The position numbers were made by a program, and so were the translations under genes. A stretch of 64,000 bases of DNA from Mesorhizobium sp. 65-26 (GTDB lineage Bacteria; Pseudomonadota; Alphaproteobacteria; Rhizobiales; Rhizobiaceae): positions 62,001 to 126,000 of the forward strand of contig MKVL01000042.1 of assembly GCA_001899205.1 (NCBI GenBank), read 5' to 3'. Below the pieces are notes generated by a model. It saw only the letters and a program-made list of their open reading frames with translations. It had not been told where the DNA came from and did not search any database. Of the stretch, positions 21,850 through 31,383 are shown piece after piece. Every line of letters starts with the position of its first letter. Positions within the stretch are counted from its first letter, which is position 1.

Positions 21850-24800
21850 ATGGCCGATGACACTTTGTCCCGCGACCCGCTGAAGCGGGAGGTCGCGTCC
21901 AAGCCGGCGGCGCCCGAGCCGGTGGCGCGCACGTTCATCCACCTGCGCGTTCACTCGGCCTATTCGCTGCTCGAGGGCGCGCTGCAGCTCGGCAAGATCA
22001 TCGGCCATGCGGTGAAGGACGAGGCCCCGGCCATCGCCGTCACCGACACCAACAATCTGTTTGGCGCGCTGGAGTTCGCCCAGAAGGCGGTGAAGGATGG
22101 CATACAGCCGATCGTCGGCTGCCAGCTCGCCGTCGCCTTTTCAGGCGAAAGCAACGACACGCCGCGCGATCGCCGGCGGCAGGGCCCAGAGATGCGGCCT
22201 CTGGTGCTGATCGCGGCGAACGAGACCGGCTATGCCAATCTGGTGCGGCTGGTCAGTCGCGCCTATCTCGAAACGCCTACCGGCGAGCTGGTGCACCTGA
22301 CGACGGACATGCTGGCAGGCCTTTCCAAGGGGCTGATCTGCCTGAGCGGCGGACCGCGCGGTCCGATCGGCAGCGCACTCAAAGAGGATCGCCGCGACCT
22401 CGCCGAGGCGCGGCTGCTGACCCTGAAAGCCATGTACGGCGACCGGCTCTATGTCGAGCTCGAGCGTGTCGCGGGTTATGACCGGCTGGTCGAGCAATCG
22501 ACGGTTTCGCTTGCCTATAGCCACGACCTGCCGCTGGTCGCCACCAACGAGGCGTTTTTCTTGGTGCGCGAGGACTACGAGGCGCACGATGCGCTGATCG
22601 CTATCGCCGAGGGCTCCGTGGTCGCCGCCGACAACCGGCGACGCCTCTCGGCGGACAATTTCCTGCGCGGCCAGGCGGAGATGTCGCGGCTGTTTTCAGA
22701 CTTGCCGGAAGCGATCGACAACACTGTCGAGATCGCGATGCGCTGTTCCTACTATCCGAAGAACCGCAGTCCGATCCTGCCGCGCTTCACTGGCGCCGAT
22801 GCCACCGACAAGGACGCGGCGGAAAAGGCCGAGGCAGCCGAACTCGCCCGGCAGGCGCGCGAAGGGCTGGAGGCGCGGCTGGCCGCGCACGGACCGACGC
22901 CCGGCTATACGGTGGAGCAATATCGCGAGCGGTTGGAGTTCGAGCTCGGCATCATCGAGCGGATGAAATTCCCCGGCTACTTCCTGATCGTTGCCGACTT
23001 CATCAAATGGGCGAAGTTGCAGGGCATCCCTGTTGGACCGGGGCGCGGTTCGGGCGCCGGCTCGCTGGTCGCCTATTCCACCACCATCACCGACATCGAT
23101 CCGCTGCGCTTCTCGCTGCTGTTCGAGCGCTTCCTCAATCCCGACCGCGTGTCGATGCCTGACTTCGACATCGACTTCTGCCAGGACCGGCGCGAGGAGG
23201 TCATCCGCTACGTCCAGCAGAAATACGGCCGCGACCAGGTCGGCCAGATCATCACATTCGGTACGCTGCAGGCGCGCGCCGTGCTTCGCGACGTCGGCCG
23301 CGTGCTGCAGATGCCCTACGGCCAGGTCGACAAGCTCTCCAAGATGGTGCCGCAGAACCCGGCCAATCCGGTGAAGCTCGCCGACGCCATCGCCAACGAG
23401 CCGCGCTTTGCCGAGGAGGCGGAGAAGGAGCCGATCGTCCAGACGCTGCTCGACACGGCGCAGAAGCTCGAAGGCCTCTACCGCCACGCCTCGACGCACG
23501 CGGCCGGCATCGTCATCGGCGATCGCCCGTTGTCGGAGCTGGTGCCGATGTACCGCGATCCGCGCTCGGACATGCCGGTCACCCAGTTCAACATGAAATA
23601 TGTCGAGCAGGCCGGCCTGGTGAAGTTCGACTTCCTCGGATTGAAGACGCTGACCGTCCTCGAGACGGCGGTGAAGCTCATCCGCCGGCGTGGCGTCGAC
23701 ATCGATCTCGCGACGATTCCGCTCGACGACAAGGAAACCTACTCGATGCTCTCGCGCGGCGAGGTGGTCGGTGTGTTCCAGGTTGAAAGTGCTGGCATGC
23801 GCAAGGCGCTGATCGGCATGCGGCCGGACTGCGTCGAGGACATCATCGCGCTGGTGGCGCTTTACCGACCGGGCCCGATGGAGAACATCCCGACCTACAA
23901 CGCCAGAAAGCATGGCGAGGAGGAACTGGCGTCGATCCATCCTAAGATCGACTACTTGGTGAAGGAGACTCAAGGCGTCATCGTCTACCAGGAACAGGTC
24001 ATGCAGATCGCGCAGGTGCTGTCCGGCTACTCGCTCGGCGAAGCCGACCTTCTGCGCCGCGCCATGGGCAAGAAGATCCGCGCCGAGATGGACAAGCAGC
24101 GCGAGCGCTTCGTCTCGGGCGCGGTCGAGCGCGGCGTCGGAAAGCCGCAGGCCGACTTCATCTTCGACCTGCTGGCGAAATTCGCCGACTACGGCTTCAA
24201 CAAGTCGCATGCCGCCGCTTACGCCGTCGTCTCCTACCAGACGGCCTATCTGAAGGCGCATTATCCGGTCGAGTTCCTGGCGGCATCGATGACGCTCGAC
24301 ATGAGCAACACCGAGAAGCTCTCGGATTTCCGCCAGGACGCGATGCGGCTGGGCATCGAGGTGGTCGCGCCGTCGGTGATGACCAGCTTCCGCCCCTTCG
24401 AGGTCGGCGAGAACAAGATCTTCTACTCGCTGGCGGCGCTCAAGGGCGTCGGCGACGCGGCCGTCGAGCACATCGTCGAGAAGCGCGGCGAGAAGCCGTT
24501 CAAGAACCTTGCCGATTTCTGCGAGCGGGTCGATCCCAAGATCGTCGGCAAACGCGTCTTCGAAAGCCTGATCACGGCCGGGGCGCTGGATTGCTTCGGT
24601 CACGATCGCGCCCAGATGATGGCCGGCGTCGAGCGCATGATGGGGCTGGCCTCGCTGGCGCAGCAGAATGCCGTGTCCGGCCAGGCCGATATCTTCGGTG
24701 CTTCGCTTGGGAGCCAGTCGCAGGCGCTCAATCTGCCGCCGACCGATCCGTGGCTGGCCGCCGACAGGCTGCACCGTGAATTCCAGGTGGTTGGCTTCTA

Positions 24801-25377
24801 TCTCTCGGCGCACCCGCTCGACGAATACAAGGTGGCGCTGCAGAAGATGCGCGTGCAGAACTGGGCGGAATTCTCCGCCGCGGTGAAGCGCGGCGCTTCC
24901 GCCGGTCGCCTGGCCGGAACGGTCTCAACCAAGCAGGAGCGCAAGACGCGCACTGGCAACAAGATGGGCGTGGTGCAATTCTCCGACACCACGGGCCAGT
25001 ATGAGGCCGTGCTGTTTTCCGAGGGGCTGGCGCAGTTTCGCGACATGCTGGAGCCCGGTCGCTCGGTGGTGATCACCGTGTCGGCCGAAGACAGGCCGGA
25101 AGGCATCAACCTGCGCATCCAGACGGTGCAGTCGCTGGAGGACGAAGCCAGCCGCATCCAGAAGGCCCTGCGTGTCTTCGTGCGCGACGCTTCGCCGGTC
25201 AACACGCTCGCCAGCCAGCTTACGGTGAGGGGTGAGGGGCAAGTGAGTTTCGTGGTGATCAAGGGCGAGGGCGAAGGCGAGGTGGAGATCGAACTGCCCA
25301 GCCGCTACAGGATCTCCCCCCAGGTCGCCTCGGCCATGCGCGCGGTGCCGGGGGTGGTGGAAGTGGAGCTGGTCTAA
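21850..25377 (+). CDS. dnaE: DNA polymerase III subunit alpha
   Basis: The 1175-residue replicative polymerase subunit (DnaE1 type). Seen in order: an N-terminal PHP domain (FIHLRVHSAYSLLEGALQ, AIAVTDTNNLFGALEF); the polymerase active site (GPGRGSGAGSLVAY, then MPDFDIDFCQDRREEV with the catalytic Asp pair); the thumb and finger regions (GVIVYQEQVMQIAQVLSGYS, GFNKSHAAAYAVVSYQTAYL); a helix-hairpin-helix region; and a C-terminal OB fold. The length fits replicative DnaE1, not the shorter mutagenic DnaE2/ImuC. The start at 21850 gives MADDTLSRDP; a TTG at 21832 is in frame. A possible LexA-type box touches the start. Confidence 0.97.
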   Translation: MADDTLSRDPLKREVASKPAAPEPVARTFIHLRVHSAYSLLEGALQLGKIIGHAVKDEAPAIAVTDTNNLFGALEFAQKAVKDGIQPIVGCQLAVAFSGESNDTPRDRRRQGPEMRPLVLIAANETGYANLVRLVSRAYLETPTGELVHLTTDMLAGLSKGLICLSGGPRGPIGSALKEDRRDLAEARLLTLKAMYGDRLYVELERVAGYDRLVEQSTVSLAYSHDLPLVATNEAFFLVREDYEAHDALIAIAEGSVVAADNRRRLSADNFLRGQAEMSRLFSDLPEAIDNTVEIAMRCSYYPKNRSPILPRFTGADATDKDAAEKAEAAELARQAREGLEARLAAHGPTPGYTVEQYRERLEFELGIIERMKFPGYFLIVADFIKWAKLQGIPVGPGRGSGAGSLVAYSTTITDIDPLRFSLLFERFLNPDRVSMPDFDIDFCQDRREEVIRYVQQKYGRDQVGQIITFGTLQARAVLRDVGRVLQMPYGQVDKLSKMVPQNPANPVKLADAIANEPRFAEEAEKEPIVQTLLDTAQKLEGLYRHASTHAAGIVIGDRPLSELVPMYRDPRSDMPVTQFNMKYVEQAGLVKFDFLGLKTLTVLETAVKLIRRRGVDIDLATIPLDDKETYSMLSRGEVVGVFQVESAGMRKALIGMRPDCVEDIIALVALYRPGPMENIPTYNARKHGEEELASIHPKIDYLVKETQGVIVYQEQVMQIAQVLSGYSLGEADLLRRAMGKKIRAEMDKQRERFVSGAVERGVGKPQADFIFDLLAKFADYGFNKSHAAAYAVVSYQTAYLKAHYPVEFLAASMTLDMSNTEKLSDFRQDAMRLGIEVVAPSVMTSFRPFEVGENKIFYSLAALKGVGDAAVEHIVEKRGEKPFKNLADFCERVDPKIVGKRVFESLITAGALDCFGHDRAQMMAGVERMMGLASLAQQNAVSGQADIFGASLGSQSQALNLPPTDPWLAADRLHREFQVVGFYLSAHPLDEYKVALQKMRVQNWAEFSAAVKRGASAGRLAGTVSTKQERKTRTGNKMGVVQFSDTTGQYEAVLFSEGLAQFRDMLEPGRSVVITVSAEDRPEGINLRIQTVQSLEDEASRIQKALRVFVRDASPVNTLASQLTVRGEGQVSFVVIKGEGEGEVEIELPSRYRISPQVASAMRAVPGVVEVELV

Positions 25378-25563
25378 AAATCTTCGCTGCTGTCGACCGC
25401 GCGAAAGCTCCACCCCGCTCGGCCTGGCGGAGGTATTTACCTGCGGCGGAAAACCTCTATAGCTCGGCGTGGGCACCGTCTCATCGTAACGACAACCGGG
25501 AACCGAAATGCTGGCATGGCACCGTCCATGCCGCAGGCAGGTTCCAGACCCAGAGGGTTTGCG

Positions 25564-25941
25564 ATGAGCGATACCAAGACCATCCGTTTCGGCCGGATAG
25601 CGGCGATGTTGCCCGTCAAGGACATGCAGCGCGCCCGCGATTTCTATTGCGGTGTGCTCGGCTTCGACATCACGTTCGAGAACGGATCGCCCGTTGGCTT
25701 CATGATTCTCAGGCGTGACGACGCGGAACTGCATCTCACCTTGCAGAAGAACCATCGTGCCGTTCCCTTCAACATCGCCCACATGATGGTCGGCGATGTC
25801 GATGCGATGCACGCGCTTTGCCAGGCGCATGGGTTGCGCATCATCAAGGGGTTGAAGGACCAGGAATACGGGCTGCGTGCGTTCGTCTTCGAGGATCCGG
25901 ACGGCAACCGTATCGACGTCGGTCAGGTCATCCGGCCCTGA
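25564..25941 (+). CDS. VOC-family (glyoxalase/bleomycin resistance-like) protein
   Basis: A 125-residue single-domain VOC protein. Two beta-alpha-beta-beta-beta modules are visible: RIAAMLPVKDMQRARDFYCGVLGFDITF at the start and FVFEDPDGNRIDVGQVIRP at the end, with candidate metal ligands His (ELHLTL) and Glu/Asp near the C-terminus. The start at 25564 follows AGAGGG; an upstream ATG at 25516 would add 16 residues of poor character. VOC proteins include glyoxalases, resistance proteins and dioxygenases, so the reaction cannot be named. It lies 186 bases after dnaE. Confidence 0.85.
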   Translation: MSDTKTIRFGRIAAMLPVKDMQRARDFYCGVLGFDITFENGSPVGFMILRRDDAELHLTLQKNHRAVPFNIAHMMVGDVDAMHALCQAHGLRIIKGLKDQEYGLRAFVFEDPDGNRIDVGQVIRP

Positions 25942-25992
25942 AGGACGCGGGCGGTGGCGCATCGCCATGGCCCATCCCCGCGCTCGGTCGGA

Positions 25993-26874
25993 TCATGACG
26001 TGGCGGCTTCCGCCGCCTGCGGCGCCTTGCGCTGCAGGTTCAGCAAATTGCCCGCTAGGATCAGAAGGGCGCCGCCAGCCGTGAACATATCGATCTGCTC
26101 CTTGTAGAGCAGCCAGCCGATCAGGGCAGAGAGCGGCACCCGCAGGAAATCCATCGGCGAAATGATGGTGGCGTCCGCATAGGCCAAGGCTCGCGCCAGG
26201 AAGAAATGCGACGACATGCCGGTGAAGGCAATCATCAGGATCCAGGGCCACAGCTCGAGCGGCGGATTGCGCCACACATAGATGGCCGGAACCAGGCCGA
26301 GCGTCGACTGGATGAGCAGCATCCAGAAGATGATGCGCACGACGCTGTCGGTGCGTGTCAGCGACTTGACCAGGACCAGAGAGACGCCGAAGCAGAAGGC
26401 GGCGCCGAGCACGACCATGTGGCCTACATCGGCGGAACCGACGCCGGGGCGAACGATGATCACCACCCCGATCAGGCCGAGCGCGATCGCTGCCAGCCGC
26501 GGCCGGTTCAGCTTCTCGCCGAGAAATGTGACGGCCAGGATCGCCGTCCAGATCGGTGTCGTGAACTCGATCGAGATCAGAACCGCCAGCGGGATGAGCG
26601 TCAGCGCATAGAGCCACGCGGCTTGGCCCGTATAGTGGACGACGTTGCGGACAAGATGCGCCAGTGGACGCCCGGTCCGCATGGCGGCGAAGCCGCCGCT
26701 GGTGAAGACCAGCGGCAAAAGGATGAAAAAGCCGATGACCGAGCGCAACTCCAGCACCTGGAAAACGTTGAGCACGCTCGTGGTGGCTCGCCCGGCAACC
26801 GACATCGCCAGGAAGGACGCGATCGAAAGCGCCATCCAGAACGCGGCCTTTGGGATGGAAGGTGTGGGTGCCAT
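25993..26874 (-). CDS. EamA-family DMT transporter
   Basis: A 293-residue integral membrane protein of the drug/metabolite transporter superfamily. Ten hydrophobic segments can be counted, forming the two five-helix EamA repeats (residues about 15-140 and 150-280). Motifs include FFILLPLVFTSGG, VLISIEFTTPIWTAILAVTFLGEKL and ARALAYADATIISPMDFLRVPLSALIGWLLYKE, which are typical of the S-adenosylmethionine uptake or metabolite-export subgroups. It is convergent with the VOC gene and divergent from the small secreted protein. The substrate is unknown. Confidence 0.88.
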   Translation of the reverse strand: MAPTPSIPKAAFWMALSIASFLAMSVAGRATTSVLNVFQVLELRSVIGFFILLPLVFTSGGFAAMRTGRPLAHLVRNVVHYTGQAAWLYALTLIPLAVLISIEFTTPIWTAILAVTFLGEKLNRPRLAAIALGLIGVVIIVRPGVGSADVGHMVVLGAAFCFGVSLVLVKSLTRTDSVVRIIFWMLLIQSTLGLVPAIYVWRNPPLELWPWILMIAFTGMSSHFFLARALAYADATIISPMDFLRVPLSALIGWLLYKEQIDMFTAGGALLILAGNLLNLQRKAPQAAEAATS

Positions 26875-27071
26875 GGGCGCTATCTCGCAAGCCGCGAACC
26901 GTGCCGCAACCGTTAGTCGATGTATTCGACTGGGCCAGCGGGCGGGCTTTCGATTGCGTCGGTCGCCCCGGCGATGCGATCGAGGGGAGGCCGTGCTAGG
27001 AAGCTCCAGGGGCTATGATCCAGATTTCGGCTCGCCGGACGCGCTGAAGTCCATCGTCAAGGAGACCTGAG

Positions 27072-27581
27072 ATGAAAGCACTTGCCCGCCTGATGATCGC
27101 CGCCGGCCTTCCGTTCTTGATAGGGGGCGTCGCGCACGCTGACGACAGCCGTTTCCTGGCGGGCTTTCAGGGAAAATTTGCAGGGAAGGGCATGGTCAAG
27201 ATCTCCACGGATGCCCCGACCGTGAACGTCACCTGTGACTTCAACTCCAACGCAACGGCGAGTTCGCTGGCGCTTGACGGCCGCTGCCGGGGGTTTGTTC
27301 TGGTTACGCGGGACATCAGTGCGAACCTGAAGGTAAGCGGCGCCAAGTATAGCGGTACCTACATCGGTTCACGCACGGGGCCGGCACGGCTGAACGGCAG
27401 GCGCTCGGGCAATGCCATCGACCTCGTCATCTCCTGGGCCAAGCCGGTCAACGGCAACAACCAGTCGCAACTGATCGTGGAAAAGCGCGGCCAGGACGGC
27501 ATGAGGCTGAAGGTGATCGATCTCGACCGGAAGACCGGCAAGAATGTCGTCACCAGCCAGATCGACCTGCGCCGGACGTGA
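27072..27581 (+). CDS. Small secreted protein, function unknown
   Basis: A 169-residue protein with a clear signal peptide (MKALARLMIAAGLPFLIGGVAHADD). The mature part is rich in alternating polar/hydrophobic residues and looks like an all-beta fold: FLAGFQGKFAGKGMVKI, VNVTCDFNSNA, GRCRGFVLVTRDISANLKVSGAKYSGTYIG, ending VTSQIDLRRT. Two Cys could form a disulfide. I do not recognise the family beyond its likely rhizobial distribution. It is followed after 23 bases by a palindromic repeat that separates it from the convergent dinB. Confidence 0.75.
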   Translation: MKALARLMIAAGLPFLIGGVAHADDSRFLAGFQGKFAGKGMVKISTDAPTVNVTCDFNSNATASSLALDGRCRGFVLVTRDISANLKVSGAKYSGTYIGSRTGPARLNGRRSGNAIDLVISWAKPVNGNNQSQLIVEKRGQDGMRLKVIDLDRKTGKNVVTSQIDLRRT

Positions 27582-27604
27582 CGCCCCAGGGCGCCGCGTG
27601 TCCT

Positions 27605-27632
27605 CCCTGAAAATCGATTCCGATTTTCAGGG
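27605..27632. repeat. Palindromic intergenic repeat, copy 2
   Basis: A perfect 12-bp inverted repeat (CCCTGAAAATCG-ATTC-CGATTTTCAGGG) sits between the stops of the convergent 27072-27581 gene and dinB. Its core is the same as the one at 4821-4844. Its place suggests it may also act as a bidirectional terminator, though T-runs are short. Confidence 0.75.
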
Positions 27633-27640
27633 GTCATGCC

Positions 27641-28960
27641 CTAGTCGTCGAGTGGCTCGGGAGGCGGCGCCTCGCGACGCCTCCCGAACGTATAGCCGGT
27701 CTCGACCACGGCCTTGCCGCCGAACTTGTCGCGCAGCGCGTCGATGGCGCCCTCGGCGAGCGCTCGCTTGCGCGAATGGACGTCGACCAGATCGGGCGGA
27801 TCGGCCTTGCCATCGTCGGAGAGGTCGCTGACGCCGATGCCGAGCAGCCTGAATTTTGTGCCGTCAGCCTCTTTGCGCAGAAGCTCGACCCCTGTCGAGA
27901 AGATGCGGTCGGCCAGGCGGGTCGGGTCGCCGAGCTGGCGGTTGCGGGTTCGTAACTTGAAATCCTGCGTCTTCAGCTTGAGCACGACAGTGCGCCCCGC
28001 GATGCCCGCTTTCTTCAATCGCGCCGACACCTTTTCCGACAGGCCGCGCAGGACCGGGACGAGATCATCCAGCGCGGCGATGTCGATATCGAAGGTGGTC
28101 TCGGCCGACACGCTCTTGCTGTCCTGGTCCGGGTCGACGCGGCGATCGTCCTGGCCGCGCGAGAGGCGGTGAAGCCGATCGCCCATCACGCCGTAACGGC
28201 GCATCAGGTCGCCGCGCTCCATGCGCTGGACCTGGCCTATGGTGCGGATGCCGTCGCGTTCGAGCGCGGCGGCGAAAGCCTTGCCGACACCCCAGATGAG
28301 GGTTACCGGCTGGCCGGCCAGAAAGCCCGGAGCCTCGGCCTCGCCGATCACGGAGAAGCCGCGCGGCTTGCGCATGTCGGAAGCGATCTTGGCGAGGAAC
28401 TTGCAGTAGGAGAGGCCCGCGGAGACGGTGATGCCGATCTCCTTCTCCACGGCCTGCGCGAAACGTGCGAGCACAATTGCCGGCGGCAGGCCGTGCAGGC
28501 GTTCGGTGCCGGCAAGGTCCAGGAACGCCTCGTCGATCGACAGCGGCTCCACCAGCGGCGTCAGGGCCTGCATCATGGCGCGCACTTCGCGGCCGACGCG
28601 GGCGTATTTCTCCATGTTGGGCGGGATCACCACCGCTTCCGGGCAGGCTTCCAGTGCCTTGAACATCGGCATTGCCGAACGGACACCCTGGATTCGGGCG
28701 ATATAGCAGGCCGTGGACACCACGCCGCGCCGGCCGCCACCGACGATCAGAGGCTTGTCCTTCAGGGCGGGGTTGTCGCGCTTTTCGATCGCTGCGTAGA
28801 AGGCGTCGCAATCGATATGGGCGACATGCAGCCGGTAAAGCTCCGCATGCCGGGCGAGGCGGGGGCTGCCGCAACGCTCGCAGCGACGCGTCTCGGCACG
28901 CTGAAGCGCGAGGCAGTCGCGGCAGAAACCGTGTTCGGGATTGTTGACAGGGGCCGCCAT
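27641..28960 (-). CDS. dinB: DNA polymerase IV with N-terminal zinc-ribbon
   Basis: A Y-family translesion polymerase. Seen: [17 protein letters not shown] and [13 protein letters not shown], holding the catalytic acids; then the helix-hairpin-helix thumb and the C-terminal little-finger domain ([35 protein letters not shown]). An extra N-terminal module with CxxC at residues 13-16 and CxxC at 27-30 looks like a zinc ribbon, absent in E. coli Pol IV. I use the ATG at 28960, giving 439 residues; an ATG at 28972 would overlap the LexA-type box and leave no room for a leader. It is divergent from the GNAT gene and likely SOS-induced. Confidence 0.95.
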   Translation of the reverse strand: MAAPVNNPEHGFCRDCLALQRAETRRCERCGSPRLARHAELYRLHVAHIDCDAFYAAIEKRDNPALKDKPLIVGGGRRGVVSTACYIARIQGVRSAMPMFKALEACPEAVVIPPNMEKYARVGREVRAMMQALTPLVEPLSIDEAFLDLAGTERLHGLPPAIVLARFAQAVEKEIGITVSAGLSYCKFLAKIASDMRKPRGFSVIGEAEAPGFLAGQPVTLIWGVGKAFAAALERDGIRTIGQVQRMERGDLMRRYGVMGDRLHRLSRGQDDRRVDPDQDSKSVSAETTFDIDIAALDDLVPVLRGLSEKVSARLKKAGIAGRTVVLKLKTQDFKLRTRNRQLGDPTRLADRIFSTGVELLRKEADGTKFRLLGIGVSDLSDDGKADPPDLVDVHSRKRALAEGAIDALRDKFGGKAVVETGYTFGRRREAPPPEPLDD

Positions 28961-28966
28961 CACTGC

Positions 28967-28981
28967 GAACATAAAGAGAAC
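28967..28981. promoter_or_regulatory. LexA-type box at dinB
   Basis: On the minus strand this reads GTTC-TCTTTAT-GTTC, an exact match to the alphaproteobacterial LexA site and in the sense orientation of dinB. It ends 6 bases before the chosen dinB ATG. dinB is a well-known SOS gene, so the match is likely to be functional. Confidence 0.75.
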
Positions 28982-29039
28982 GGACGCAATGGTACGTCAG
29001 GACGGAGGCCGCGACAAGCGGCGTGCCGGGAGAGAGCCT

Positions 29040-29615
29040 ATGAGCACGACAATTGCACCGCTGGTGCCCGAGCTTTGGGCCGATTTCGAGGATTTGTTCG
29101 GCAAGCAGGGCGCCTGCTATGGCTGCTGGTGCACGCATTTCCGGTTGCCGCCGGCGGTGCGCCGTGAAAACGACCGGCAGCGCAACAAGGATCATATCCG
29201 GGAGCGAATCGAAGCCGGACCGCCGCCGGGCCTGCTGGCCTTCGACGACGGAACCGCGGTGGGCTGGATGCAGGTCGGCCCCCGGGCCGACGTGCCTGAA
29301 TGGAACAACCAGGGCAGGGGCTCCGCGCCTCTCGACCCGGGCGACGCCACCGATCCGGGCGTCTGGGCGATCACCTGTTTCTTCATCCGCACCAAGGCGC
29401 GAGGCAGGGGCATCACGCATCGGCTCGTACAGGGCGGCATCGAGTTCGCCCGCGGCAGCGGGGCGCGGCTAATAGAGGCCTGCCCTATGGACCTGTCGAA
29501 GGATTCGCGCTCGATCGGGCTGTTCGTGGGATCGTCCCGGGTGTTCGAGCGGGCCGGCTTTCAGAGGGTCGTCGAGCGCAAGCCGGGAAGGCCCCTGATG
29601 CGGCTGGCGCTGTAG
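29040..29615 (+). CDS. GNAT-family N-acetyltransferase
   Basis: A 191-residue GNAT acetyltransferase. The acetyl-CoA binding motif is visible as WAITCFFIRTKARGRGITHRLVQGGIEFARG (residues 105-140), with the RGRGI in place of the Q/R-x-x-G-x-G/A loop. A Cys cluster near the N-terminus (GACYGCWCTHF, residues 23-33) is unusual for GNAT proteins and may bind metal or act in redox. The C-terminal FERAGFQRVVERKPGRPLMRLAL is typical. The start at 29040 follows GGGAGAGA. It is divergent from dinB. Substrate unknown. Confidence 0.88.
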   Translation: MSTTIAPLVPELWADFEDLFGKQGACYGCWCTHFRLPPAVRRENDRQRNKDHIRERIEAGPPPGLLAFDDGTAVGWMQVGPRADVPEWNNQGRGSAPLDPGDATDPGVWAITCFFIRTKARGRGITHRLVQGGIEFARGSGARLIEACPMDLSKDSRSIGLFVGSSRVFERAGFQRVVERKPGRPLMRLAL

Positions 29616-29723
29616 GCCTGCTTGAGGTCGCCGCGCAAAGGCAGGCGTCCCGTCTTGCGGCCGCAACGTTAATTCCTTACCAACCGACAGAACGCCTGTC
29701 GCATCTTCAAACGGAGAGTTCGC

Positions 29724-31238
29724 GTGAAACGTGTCCTTCCATTCGCCTTCCTGCTCGCGCTGGGCGTCCCTGCCTTCGGCCAGGCCGTCGACAGCCAGGG
29801 AGCCTCGAAACTGTCCGAGGATCTGTCCCGTTATGTCGGCAAGCAGGTGATCGAGAAGGGGCTGCTGAAGGTTTCGGCGGCGGGTGATGTCTATCAGATC
29901 ACCATTGACGTCAGGACGCTTGCCAAGATGTTTCCCGACCAGAAGCTGCTGAAATTCGATATGCAGCCCTATGTGATCTCGGTAAAGCCGCGCGCCGACG
30001 GCACTTGGGATGTTGCCACGAACTTCTCCCAGGACGGATCTTTCGAGATCAACGGGCCGGAGGGACTGCAAAGCTCGCAGTTCTCGATCAAGGACGGCAA
30101 GGGATCCGGCGTTTTCGATCCGGCACTGGCCGCCTTCACCAGCGCTACAAGTTCCCTGGCCGGCATGACGATGACGTCCAAGGACGCCAAGCAGACGGTC
30201 GACGCCAGCGTCGGCGCGGCTACCGGCAATTTGACGGCGACCAAGGCCGCCAATGGCGGCGTCGATTTCACCGTGTCCCAGAAGATGTCGGATTTCCTGG
30301 AGGCTGTGAAGTTCGACGATGCGGAAAGCGGCTTGAAGTTTCCCGTCACCATCAAGTCGCCGGAGGTTTCCGTGAGCGCCAGCGGCAAGGGCGTCCAGTC
30401 GAAGCCGCTTCTCGATCTCCTGGCATTCGGGGTGGCGAACGAGGACGAAGCATCGCTGAAGGCGAACCAGGCGCAGTTCAAGTCGCTTCTGCTGGCGGCG
30501 CTTCCAGTGTGGGAGCGCATTGACGGAAACTATGGGTTCAAGGACTTCACGGTCGAAAGCCCGTTTGGTCCCTTCCGTGCTGCGCAGTTCGACGCCGCGT
30601 TCGGCATGGACGGCGTCGCCAAGAGCGGCACCGTCAGCTACGCGATCAAGGCTTCAGGGCTGACGGTGCCCATGCAGGCCTTGCCGAGCTGGAGCGCCGG
30701 GCTGCTGCCCACCGACATCGACCTGAATTTCGGCGGCGCCAACATCGATCTCGACAGCATGGCGAGGAAAGCCATCGAAGCCTTTGATCTTAATAAGGAA
30801 CCGCCTTTGGCGCCTGACTTCGGTGACGCGCTGGTGGCCGATTTCATGGCCAAGACGCCGAAGCTCGTCATCAGCCACAGCACGGTCAAGAACGCCGGCA
30901 CCGAAATCGCCATGGAAGGCGAGATGACCTTCCCCGGCGAGAAGCCGCAGGCCACAGTGACCTTCGACGTGGCGGGTTACGACAAGCTCGTCGAAGGCCT
31001 GCAGGAGGCCGCGAAGTCGGAGCCGGAGGTGGCGCAATACGTGCCCGTCGCCCTTGCCGTGAAGGGCTTCGGCAAGACGCTGCCGGACGGACGCCTCGAA
31101 TGGATCGTCAATGCCGCGCCGGACGGTTCGGTTACCGTGAACGGCGTTATGCTGAAGCCGGCCGATCCGGTGGGCGGTGATGACGCCGACCAGAGCGACG
31201 GCGAGAACGATGGCGGCGAGAGCGACCAGACGCCCTGA
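29724..31238 (+). CDS. Large secreted protein, function unknown
   Basis: A 504-residue exported protein. The signal peptide is MKRVLPFAFLLALGVPAFGQAVD. The mature protein is acidic, rich in Ala, Gly and Asp, and has many alternating beta-like stretches (GLLKVSAAGDVYQITIDVRTLA; GSFEINGPEGLQSSQFSIKDGKGSG; SGTVSYAIKASGLTV), like long beta-sheet lipid-handling or AsmA/DUF2125-like proteins; that comparison is only by appearance. A low-complexity tail rich in Asp, Gly and Ser ends the chain. It stands alone and is followed by a hairpin at 31311. Probably periplasmic. Confidence 0.75.
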   Translation: MKRVLPFAFLLALGVPAFGQAVDSQGASKLSEDLSRYVGKQVIEKGLLKVSAAGDVYQITIDVRTLAKMFPDQKLLKFDMQPYVISVKPRADGTWDVATNFSQDGSFEINGPEGLQSSQFSIKDGKGSGVFDPALAAFTSATSSLAGMTMTSKDAKQTVDASVGAATGNLTATKAANGGVDFTVSQKMSDFLEAVKFDDAESGLKFPVTIKSPEVSVSASGKGVQSKPLLDLLAFGVANEDEASLKANQAQFKSLLLAALPVWERIDGNYGFKDFTVESPFGPFRAAQFDAAFGMDGVAKSGTVSYAIKASGLTVPMQALPSWSAGLLPTDIDLNFGGANIDLDSMARKAIEAFDLNKEPPLAPDFGDALVADFMAKTPKLVISHSTVKNAGTEIAMEGEMTFPGEKPQATVTFDVAGYDKLVEGLQEAAKSEPEVAQYVPVALAVKGFGKTLPDGRLEWIVNAAPDGSVTVNGVMLKPADPVGGDDADQSDGENDGGESDQTP

Positions 31239-31310
31239 GAGGTCTGCGAGCGAGCAGGGCGGCGACTCTGCCAGTTCAGCCTTGAGACCATACGGATAGA
31301 TCTCGTGAAA

Positions 31311-31343
31311 ATGCCGCGCGTCTCGACAGGGACTGCGCGGCAT
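31311..31343 (-). terminator. Hairpin terminator between converging genes
   Basis: Arms ATGCCGCGC (31311) and GCGCGGCAT (31335) enclose a 15-base loop. On the minus strand a TTTTC run follows, so it most likely ends the HAD-DUF3572 operon. A second inverted repeat (GGCGCCC/GGGGCGCC, about 31356-31373) lies next to it. Confidence 0.65.
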
Positions 31344-31383
31344 TCGACCGTGTGGAGGCGCCCGCAGGGGCGCCCGGCGCGTG

